The translations under genes were made by a program, and so were the position numbers. 6,413 bases of DNA. Source: Acidobacteriaceae bacterium UBA1795 (GTDB lineage Bacteria; Acidobacteriota; Terriglobia; Terriglobales; Acidobacteriaceae). Below, piece by piece: positions 1-5,364 of the stretch (position 1 is the stretch's first letter; each line of letters opens with the position of its first letter). Location of the stretch: assembly GCA_002314435.1 (NCBI GenBank), contig DCFV01000001.1, positions 1-6,413 of the forward strand, in the 5' to 3' direction. Under the pieces are notes generated by a model, which saw only the letters and a list, made by a program, of their open reading frames with translations, was not told where the DNA came from and did not search any database.

Positions 1-384
1 CTGCGCATCACGCACTGGACCAATGAGGGCGCGGCCTTCTCGCTCTTTGCAGATTCAGCCTCGCCCAACACTGTTCGCTGGGTACTGGCTGGCTTTGCTT
101 TGCTGGTGGCGCTGATAGTGCTCGTAGCGCTTGTGCGCCTCGCCAGCCGCATCAGCCTCACCACCGTGGCGCTGGCAATGGTTTTCGCCGGTGCGCTTGG
201 TAATGTCTACGACCGCATCGTCTACGGCTCAGTCGTCGACTTCATCGAAGTCCACATCATCACCTACCACTGGCCGGACTTCAACGTGGCCGACAGCGCC
301 ATCGTCGTCGGCGCGTGCCTTCTGCTGCTCGACTCTCTGCGGCCCGCAGGAAACGACAGTTCGCAGGCCCCTGCTTCTTCCTGA
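1..384 (+). CDS. lspA: Lipoprotein signal peptidase II (LspA), 5'-truncated by window edge
   Basis: LspA is the inner-membrane aspartyl peptidase that removes the signal peptide from diacylglyceryl-modified prolipoproteins. The frame is open from base 1; the last 127 residues are present and the N-terminus lies upstream of the window. Family signatures are all visible, in window numbering: NEGAAF at residues 8-13, the GN..DR box at 67-72, VVDF at 78-81 and FNVAD at 94-98. The conserved aspartates D71, D80 and D98 include the active-site pair of the family. Hydrophobic segments at about 27-47, 52-67 and 97-110 fit the last transmembrane helices. The protein ends in a short polar tail rich in Ser and Ala, with stop TGA at 382-384. 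No intrinsic terminator follows directly, so read-through towards the next gene is possible. The identification is secure; only the start is missing. Confidence 0.96.
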   Translation: MRITHWTNEGAAFSLFADSASPNTVRWVLAGFALLVALIVLVALVRLASRISLTTVALAMVFAGALGNVYDRIVYGSVVDFIEVHIITYHWPDFNVADSAIVVGACLLLLDSLRPAGNDSSQAPASS

Positions 385-442
385 AACAGTACCAACGTGT
401 AAGGGCAGGCTTTTCCCCGGTCCGCATTCTCGTCACTGGTCT

Positions 443-480
443 TAGAATGGGAGCTGTGTTCGTACACGGTCCCGTGTGCG
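443..480 (+). promoter_or_regulatory. Candidate -10 box and dyad element upstream of the M1 aminopeptidase gene
   Basis: TAGAAT at 443-448 resembles a sigma-70 -10 box, but no good -35 lies at the right distance. From 461 to 480 there is a near-perfect palindrome, CGTACACGG-TC-CCGTGTGCG, with nine matching positions per arm including one G-T. It would lie just after the predicted transcription start, about 50 nt before the coding start. It could be an operator or an RNA hairpin. It lacks a following T-run, so it is not a standard terminator. The dyad is seen directly; any role is inference. Confidence 0.3.
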
Positions 481-529
481 GCACAGTTCTGCAGCCTTTT
501 GGCCGCATACTGAAGTCCACGAGGATTAA

Positions 530-3148
530 ATGCATCGCTGTTCTTCTTTCTCTTATCTGCCCGCGTCCCTGGTCGCACTTGTATCTCTTGCCCTTACCGC
601 AACCACACCTCTCCAGGCGCAGCGCCTGTCCTCCAACGTCGTCCCGGAGCACTACTCGCTCATACTCGCGCCTGACCTGAAAGCTGCTACTTTCACCGGC
701 GACGAAACGATAGACGTGCTTCTGCATGCACCGTCCCGCACCATCACGCTCAACTCCGCTGAGATCACCTTCCAGTCCGTCACCGTCTCCGCCGCAGGCC
801 ACGAGCAAGCCGCCACAGTCGCACTTGACGCGCCGAAGCAGCAGGCAACCTTCACCTTTGCCGATCCTGTACCCGCCGGCAAGGCCGCGCTGCACATCCG
901 CTACACCGGCATCCTCAACAACGAACTGCGTGGCTTCTATCTCTCCAAGACGGCGCGCCGCAACTATGCCGTTACGCAGTTCGAGTCCACCGATGCGCGC
1001 CGCGCCTTCCCGTCCTTCGACGAGCCCGCCCTCAAGGCCACCTTCGACGTTTCGCTCCTCGTCGACACCGGCGACACCGCCATCTCCAACGGCCCCATCG
1101 TGCGTGACATCCCGGGCCCCGGCGCCGGCAAGCACACTCTCACCTTCCTCACCACACCGCGCATGTCCACCTATCTGGTCGCCTTCCTCGTCGGAGACTT
1201 TCAGTGCACCAGCGGCGAACAGGACGGTGTCGCCATCCGCTCCTGCGCCACACCAGACAAGGTCTCCCTCACCCCCTACAGCGTCGAGTTTGCCAAATTC
1301 GCACTGCACTACTACAACACCTACTTCGGAATTCCTTATCCGCTCAAAAAGCTTGACCTCGTCGCCATTCCCGACTTCGAGGCTGGTGCCATGGAAAACT
1401 TTGGCGCCATCACCTATCGCGAAGTCGCGCTCCTCGTCGACGAGAAGACCGCGTCCATTGACGCGAAAAAGCTCGTTGCCGTCGATGTTGCACACGAGAT
1501 GGCCCATCAGTGGTTCGGCGATCTGGTCACCATGAAGTGGTGGGACAACCTCTGGCTCAACGAGGGTTTCGCCACCTGGATGGAGAACAAGGCCGTAGCC
1601 GCCATGCATCCGGAGTGGAACATGGGCGAAGACGTTGCCGCCGATCTCGACGAGACACTCAACATTGATGCCCTCCCCACCACCCGGCCCATCCGCGCGC
1701 ACGCCACAACACCCGATGAGATTGACCAGTTATTTGACGGCATCGCCTACGGCAAGGCCAGCGACGTCCTCCTCACGGTAGAGAACTACATCGGGCCCGA
1801 AACCTTTCGCAAAGGCGTGCACAACTACCTGACCGCGCACCTCTACGCCAACGCCACCGCCGAGGATTTCTGGAACGCTGAGACACAGGCCAGCGGCAAG
1901 CCTGTCGATCGCATCATGAGCAGCCTGATCGTACAACCCGGAGAGCCTCTACTCACCTTCGGTCAGCCCGCGCATGGCGTCGTCCCTGTAACGCAGAAAA
2001 GATTCTTTCTCAGCCCGAATGGACACGCGGATGCACCACAGAAGTGGACTCTGCCGGTATGCTTTAAAACGCATAGCGGCGGAAACAGCTGCGCATTGCT
2101 CACGCCAGCAACTCACGAGTTGCACGTGCCGGCCGGCGCGCTCTTCTTCGCCAATGCAGGCGGAACTGGCTACTACCGCAGCCGCTACACCCCGGAGCAG
2201 TACAGCAAAATTGTTGCTCACGTTGAGGACAAACTCACGGCCACTGAGCGCATCAGCCTGATAGGCGACGAGTGGGCGCAGATACGTGCCAACCATGCAT
2301 CGATCGGCGACTATCTCGACCTGGCTGCGGCAATCAAGAGTGATCCACAGGCCACCGTACTTGACTCAGCCTTCGAAGGCATCCGAGCGATTCGCAACCG
2401 CGTCGCTGCCACGGACGAAGAGAGAATCGCGCTCGCCGCCTGGATTCATGCCACATTTGCGCCCGAGTATGCAAAGCTCGGACCTCCTGCTGCCGCCGAA
2501 TCCGCCAACACGCGCCAGCGGCGCGCCCTGTTCTTCTCCCTGCTCGGCCTGTACGGCGATGACCCAGCAATCATTTCGGAAGCGCGCAAGATCGCTGAGC
2601 TCGCGCTCGACGATCCTGCTTCTGTCGATCCCACTCTGCGCGAAGCAGCACTCAGTGTGGCCGCGCGGCACGGCGACGCGGCGCTCTTCGACCGCTTCAT
2701 GCAGACCTACGAGACTTCGACAAACCCCGAGCTTCAAGCCAGCGCACTACGCAGTCTCGCGCAGTTTGAAGACCCTGCTCTCCTCGAGCGTTCGCTTGAA
2801 TTCGCCGTCTCCGGCAAAGTGCGCAATCAGGACGCCACGCAGCAGTTGGGGATCTCCCTGTCCATTCCAGAGAACCGTACGCAGACCTGGTCCTTCATCC
2901 AATCGCACTGGAATCAGGTGCGAGCGCAGTTCACAATCGACATGGGCGAGCGGCTGGTGAGCGCAACCGACTCCTTCTGCTCCGTGCAGGACCGCAACAA
3001 TGTGCAGCAGTTCTTCGCTGTTCATCCGGTAGAGGCGGCTGACGTCTCTCTCCGCCACGCCATTGAAGCCATCGACGGCTGCGTCGAACTCCGAACCGCG
3101 CAGGAACCGCACCTGAGCGGCTGGCTGGCAACACAGCACGGTTTCTGA
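530..3148 (+). CDS. Secreted M1-family zinc aminopeptidase
   Basis: Predicted 872-residue exported metallo-aminopeptidase that removes N-terminal residues from peptides, probably in the periplasm or outside the cell. Residues 1-30 form a signal peptide (basic start, hydrophobic core about 11-23, likely cleavage after LQA). The N-terminal beta domain runs to about residue 240 and includes TQFE at 149-152 and RRAFPSFDEP ending at 166. The catalytic domain carries the exopeptidase motif GAMEN at 286-290, the zinc motif HEMAH at 322-326 with third ligand E345 (HExxH-x18-E), and Y407 as the probable transition-state tyrosine. A short beta domain follows at about 465-550, then an alpha-helical ERAP1-C-like domain to the end. 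Length is normal for the family. Start ATG is supported by GAGGA at 521-525. The mature protein has six cysteines in three close pairs. The exported location differs from cytosolic PepN, so no symbol is given. Substrate range cannot be read from sequence. Confidence 0.95.
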   Translation: MHRCSSFSYLPASLVALVSLALTATTPLQAQRLSSNVVPEHYSLILAPDLKAATFTGDETIDVLLHAPSRTITLNSAEITFQSVTVSAAGHEQAATVALDAPKQQATFTFADPVPAGKAALHIRYTGILNNELRGFYLSKTARRNYAVTQFESTDARRAFPSFDEPALKATFDVSLLVDTGDTAISNGPIVRDIPGPGAGKHTLTFLTTPRMSTYLVAFLVGDFQCTSGEQDGVAIRSCATPDKVSLTPYSVEFAKFALHYYNTYFGIPYPLKKLDLVAIPDFEAGAMENFGAITYREVALLVDEKTASIDAKKLVAVDVAHEMAHQWFGDLVTMKWWDNLWLNEGFATWMENKAVAAMHPEWNMGEDVAADLDETLNIDALPTTRPIRAHATTPDEIDQLFDGIAYGKASDVLLTVENYIGPETFRKGVHNYLTAHLYANATAEDFWNAETQASGKPVDRIMSSLIVQPGEPLLTFGQPAHGVVPVTQKRFFLSPNGHADAPQKWTLPVCFKTHSGGNSCALLTPATHELHVPAGALFFANAGGTGYYRSRYTPEQYSKIVAHVEDKLTATERISLIGDEWAQIRANHASIGDYLDLAAAIKSDPQATVLDSAFEGIRAIRNRVAATDEERIALAAWIHATFAPEYAKLGPPAAAESANTRQRRALFFSLLGLYGDDPAIISEARKIAELALDDPASVDPTLREAALSVAARHGDAALFDRFMQTYETSTNPELQASALRSLAQFEDPALLERSLEFAVSGKVRNQDATQQLGISLSIPENRTQTWSFIQSHWNQVRAQFTIDMGERLVSATDSFCSVQDRNNVQQFFAVHPVEAADVSLRHAIEAIDGCVELRTAQEPHLSGWLATQHGF

Positions 3149-3168
3149 GCATGCATGCGTGAAAAGAG

Positions 3169-3201
3169 AAGGCCGACCGGCAGATTGCCGGTCGGCCTTT
3201 T
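3169..3201. terminator. Bidirectional intrinsic terminator between convergent genes
   Basis: A perfect 14-bp inverted repeat (arms 3169-3182 and 3186-3199) is separated by a 3-nt loop and is very GC-rich in the middle. On the plus strand the stem runs into TTTT at 3198-3201, ending transcription of the aminopeptidase gene 20 nt after its stop. On the minus strand the hairpin is followed by TTCTCTTTT, so it can also end the TonB-like gene, whose stop lies 30 nt away. Placement between two converging genes supports this role strongly. Confidence 0.9.
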
Positions 3202-3230
3202 ATGTACAGGAGGAGGGTATGAATGAAGGT

Positions 3231-3674
3231 TTAGCGAACTTCGAAGTTGACGCTCAGTCGCACGTCCATCGCTACGTTCTGATTGTCCAGCTGGGCCGGC
3301 TCAAAGCGATAGTCGCGCACGGCAGCCAGAATACGGGCATCCACTGCCTGATTGACGGACTGAACGAGGTGCACATTCTGCGGCACACCCTTCTCATCCA
3401 CGCGGAAACCAACCACAACGTGCTGAGTGGTCAGGTTCTCAGAGGGAAAATCAGAGAGAGCCACACGGACAACAGGGTTGGAGATAAGCTTGGGAGCCAT
3501 CACGCCAGTGCTGATGCGGCGGGCCGGCGCGCTCACGGTGGCATCAGTCGCCGCAGCTGGTTCCGTTGCGATGTTGTTGCTGGCGATCAGTACGGCCCCC
3601 TGGCCATTCGTAACCGTCTGTGCAGGGAGCAGCACGGTGGACAAGAAAAGACTAGCAGCAAAGATCTTGTGCAT
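3231..3674 (-). CDS. Small exported protein with a TonB C-terminal domain
   Basis: Predicted 147-residue protein. Residues 1 to about 18 look like a cleavable signal peptide (MHK start, hydrophobic AASLFLSTVLLPA). Residues 20-55 are a low-complexity Ala/Thr/Ser stretch, not the proline-rich spacer of classical TonB. Residues about 60-147 match the TonB C-terminal fold: a VVVGFRVDEKG strand-turn at 86-96, P98 and N100, then AVRDYRFEPA at 118-127 and a final strand ending in NFEV. In TonB systems this domain contacts outer-membrane receptors in the periplasm. Here no lasting membrane anchor is visible, so energy transduction through ExbB/ExbD is doubtful; a periplasmic binding or scaffold role is possible. 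Start ATG (3674) has GGAG 8 nt upstream (3683-3686 on the plus strand). The gene stands alone, converges on the aminopeptidase gene and diverges from the HAD gene. Domain call is firm, function is open. Confidence 0.85.
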   Translation of the reverse strand: MHKIFAASLFLSTVLLPAQTVTNGQGAVLIASNNIATEPAAATDATVSAPARRISTGVMAPKLISNPVVRVALSDFPSENLTTQHVVVGFRVDEKGVPQNVHLVQSVNQAVDARILAAVRDYRFEPAQLDNQNVAMDVRLSVNFEVR

Positions 3675-3709
3675 TAATGTGTCTCCAAAGGTCAGAGGTT
3701 ACCAACACC

Positions 3710-3739
3710 AATTTACGATAAACTTAGAATCTATGTCAA
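3710..3739 (-). promoter_or_regulatory. Sigma-70-like promoter for the TonB-domain gene
   Basis: On the minus strand a perfect TTGACA (plus-strand 3734-3739) is followed after 18 nt by TAAATT (plus-strand 3710-3715), a 4 of 6 match to TATAAT. The region is clearly more AT-rich than its surroundings. A start near 3703 would leave a leader of roughly 30 nt with the GGAG ribosome site. The -35 is strong and the -10 only fair. Confidence 0.5.
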
Positions 3740-3872
3740 CAATAAAACTTAAATGCCTTACAGGTCAATCACTTACTGGATCGACAAAGCGCACTTTTCC
3801 GTCTCACTCTCTGAAACAGCGACCTGGCGCGACCGCCCCGGTTTCTCCACAGTCCGCCCTAAATAGGTTCGA

Positions 3873-3884
3873 TACCATAGGCTT
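3873..3884 (+). promoter_or_regulatory. Possible -10 element giving a leaderless HAD transcript
   Basis: TACCAT at 3873-3878 (TAxxxT type) ends six bases before the A of the ATG at 3885, the distance expected if transcription starts at the start codon. The only Shine-Dalgarno-like bases are AGG at 3879-3881, just 3 nt from the ATG, which is too close to work well. No convincing -35 was found. This is a weak inference. Confidence 0.2.
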
Positions 3885-4589
3885 ATGCCGCAATTCCCTT
3901 CCGGCCAAACTCTGCTGATCGACGCCGACGACACCCTCTGGGAAAACAACGTCTACTTCGAGCGCGCCATTGCCGCCTTCATCAGTCACCTGAATCACCA
4001 CACCTTCACGCCCGCCGAAGTGCGCAATGCCTTGAATGACGTCGAGCGCGAAACCATTCTTGCGCACGGCTACGGCCTCTCGAGCTTCACCCGCTCTCTC
4101 GTCACGTGCTATGAGCGCCTTACCGAGGAGGCAGTGACCGAGACCAACCGCGCCCGCATCGTGAGCTTTGCGCAAACCATCGCGGATCAGGACATTGAAC
4201 TGCTTCTCGGTGTGCCCGAGACGCTTGCAGATCTGGCCACCCGCCACAAGCTCATCCTCATGACCAAAGGCAATCATGCCGAGCAGGCAGACAAGCTCGC
4301 ACGCTCCGGTCTTGCTCCGCATTTTTCCGCCGTGGAGATCGTGAAGGAGAAGGACCCAGCCACATATCACGAGGTAATTGCGCGCCATGAACTGACACCA
4401 CATTCCAGCTGGATGATCGGAAATAGCCCCAAGAGCGACATCAATCCAGCGCTAGCCGCCGGATTGCATGCAGTGTTCCTCTTTCACAAGGACACATGGG
4501 TGCTGGAACACGCTGAAATCACAGCGCCTCCTGCCGGTCAGCGGTTACTGGAGTGCGATAGCTTCGCCAAGCTCTGTGTTATCTTCTAG
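3885..4589 (+). CDS. HAD-superfamily hydrolase (probable phosphatase)
   Basis: Predicted 234-residue cytoplasmic hydrolase of the haloacid dehalogenase superfamily, most likely a Mg-dependent phosphatase acting on a small phosphorylated metabolite. All four motifs are visible. Motif I is DADDTLW at 13-19 (nucleophile D13, general acid D15). Motif II is T127 in MTKGN. Motif III is K156 in KEKDP. Motif IV is GNSPKSD at 179-185, with D185 completing the metal site. Residues about 20-105 are helical and fit an inserted C1-type cap, as in subfamily I enzymes. Length is typical. There is no signal peptide or membrane segment. It is followed after 29 nt by a membrane-protein gene, probably in one transcript. 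The ribosome site is poor. The superfamily is certain; the substrate is unknown, and a dehalogenase cannot be excluded from motifs alone. Confidence 0.9.
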   Translation: MPQFPSGQTLLIDADDTLWENNVYFERAIAAFISHLNHHTFTPAEVRNALNDVERETILAHGYGLSSFTRSLVTCYERLTEEAVTETNRARIVSFAQTIADQDIELLLGVPETLADLATRHKLILMTKGNHAEQADKLARSGLAPHFSAVEIVKEKDPATYHEVIARHELTPHSSWMIGNSPKSDINPALAAGLHAVFLFHKDTWVLEHAEITAPPAGQRLLECDSFAKLCVIF

Positions 4590-4602
4590 TCAGCGGAATC
4601 GC

Positions 4603-4608
4603 GAGGAG
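4603..4608 (+). promoter_or_regulatory. Ribosome binding site that decides a TTG start
   Basis: GAGGAG lies 10 nt before TTG at 4619 and is the only good Shine-Dalgarno sequence near the 5' end of the membrane-protein gene. The first in-frame ATG (4682) is preceded by a CG-rich run of Pro and Arg codons with no such site. Confidence 0.65.
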
Positions 4609-4618
4609 ATCCTCCCCC

Positions 4619-5134
4619 TTGAACCGCGTTCCTAACTCGGTATCGCTGCGCTATCGGCGCGTTTACCCGCCGCCGCCGCGAATGCACTGGCTCCTTCTCC
4701 TTGTCCTGGTTGCCGGTGCAGAATTCCTGGTGCTGCACTTCGCGCGTCCACCGTTTCGCGATCCGCTCATCAATCTTGTCATCGCGGTTTGGCCCATCTA
4801 TCTCAGCGTCTGGCTGCGAAAGGTCGATTCCCGCTCCGCCGCGCTCTACTGGTGCATCGCCTCGCTGGCCACTGGTTTTCTGTTCTCATGGTTGCTCTGG
4901 ATCGTCGTTGTCTTCGAGGTCCGAGAAGACCTGCTCGACCACTACAACTACAGAGAGCCCATCGGTCTCCGCCTGAATCTGGTGCTCACGCTTCTATTTT
5001 CCTTCTCCTACTTCCAGTACCACTTGCGCCGCATAGCCCTGGAAAAGACCGCTACGCCCCCTGTGTTGGTTCCAGTCGAAAATCTCTCCGATTCGGAGCA
5101 GGATGCGGCAGACTTCGCCCCATTCCCGGAATGA
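4619..5134 (+). CDS. Four-helix integral membrane protein of unknown function
   Basis: Predicted 171 residues from TTG. I do not recognise the family. Four hydrophobic segments are visible at about 22-41, 48-66, 74-100 and 116-136. The N-terminus (RYRR at 11-14), the loop between helices 2 and 3 (RKVDSR) and the end of helix 4 (HLRR) carry the positive charges, so both ends should be cytoplasmic. The outer loop at about 100-115 is polar and charged (EVREDLLDHYNYRE) and is the most distinctive part. The C-terminal 30 residues are acidic and probably disordered. A start at the ATG for residue 22 would drop the basic N-terminus but keep all helices; the ribosome site favours TTG. The gene follows the HAD gene by 29 nt, suggesting co-transcription, but a shared function is not evident. 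Confidence 0.75.
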   Translation: MNRVPNSVSLRYRRVYPPPPRMHWLLLLVLVAGAEFLVLHFARPPFRDPLINLVIAVWPIYLSVWLRKVDSRSAALYWCIASLATGFLFSWLLWIVVVFEVREDLLDHYNYREPIGLRLNLVLTLLFSFSYFQYHLRRIALEKTATPPVLVPVENLSDSEQDAADFAPFPE

Positions 5135-5231
5135 CACCTGCCCCCTTTTGCGGCGAACGACGCTTCGTCACTTGAGTTACATATGGGAATCTCCTTGACC
5201 TTGCTGCAATCACCCGTGCAAGATTGGGGCA

Positions 5232-5310
5232 GCCGGGTTTCCGCATCAGATCCGGCGGCAGTTTGACGTCTACAGATGCTCGGCAACGGATCGCTCTCCC
5301 TCGCATCTGT
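5232..5310 (+). other. Potential structured leader: two inverted repeats
   Basis: The 230-nt spacer before the DUF192-PilZ gene contains two inverted repeats. The first has arms 5232-5240 and 5248-5256 (nine pairs, two of them G-T) and a 7-nt loop. The second has arms 5272-5279 and 5303-5310, a perfect 8-bp match (ACAGATGC/GCATCTGT) around a 23-nt loop. Neither is followed by a T-run. I could not match the sequence to a riboswitch class from memory. The repeats are seen directly; whether they form RNA structure is inference. Confidence 0.35.
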
Positions 5311-5314
5311 TGGC

Positions 5315-5361
5315 GGCTTGGACATTGAGCCCCTTTTCGGAAGATTCCGCCCAGGGGAAGG
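5315..5361 (+). promoter_or_regulatory. Shine-Dalgarno-sequestering hairpin candidate
   Basis: CCCCT at 5330-5334 can pair with AGGGG at 5353-5357, the core of the ribosome site. Inside it, CGGA (5338-5341) can pair with TCCG (5346-5349), leaving a 3x3 internal loop and a 4-nt terminal loop. A competing helix pairs 5315-5319 (GGCTT) with 5327-5331 (GAGCC) and would take two bases of the blocking arm. The helices are short, so chance is a real alternative. Confidence 0.3.
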
Positions 5362-5364
5362 CCT

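Noticed and set aside
281..1702. Minus-strand open frame of 473 codons across lspA and the aminopeptidase gene
   Set aside because: It is antisense to two well-identified genes. Its Gly/Val/Glu-rich composition is the usual mirror of GC-rich coding DNA.
3149..3158. GCATGCATGC palindrome after the aminopeptidase stop
   Set aside because: It is a short simple alternating palindrome with no supporting context, and the adjacent strong terminator explains the region.
3159..3677. Plus-strand open frame of 172 codons opposite the TonB-domain gene
   Set aside because: Its protein has no recognisable domain and starts inside the terminator hairpin, while the minus-strand frame has a signal peptide, a clear TonB-C domain, a ribosome site and a promoter.
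5195..5224. TTGACC (5195-5200) with CAAGAT (5219-5224) as a promoter for the DUF192-PilZ gene
   Set aside because: The -35 matches 5 of 6, but the -10 only 3 of 6 with an 18-nt spacer, so it is too weak to annotate.
5183..5266. Short plus-strand open frame of 27 codons in the spacer (ATG at 5183)
   Set aside because: No good ribosome site precedes it and nothing in the peptide supports a real product. A leader peptide cannot be excluded but is not supported.
5135..5364. c-di-GMP (GEMM) riboswitch before the PilZ gene
   Set aside because: It would suit the product, but the conserved core sequence of that class, as I recall it, is not seen.
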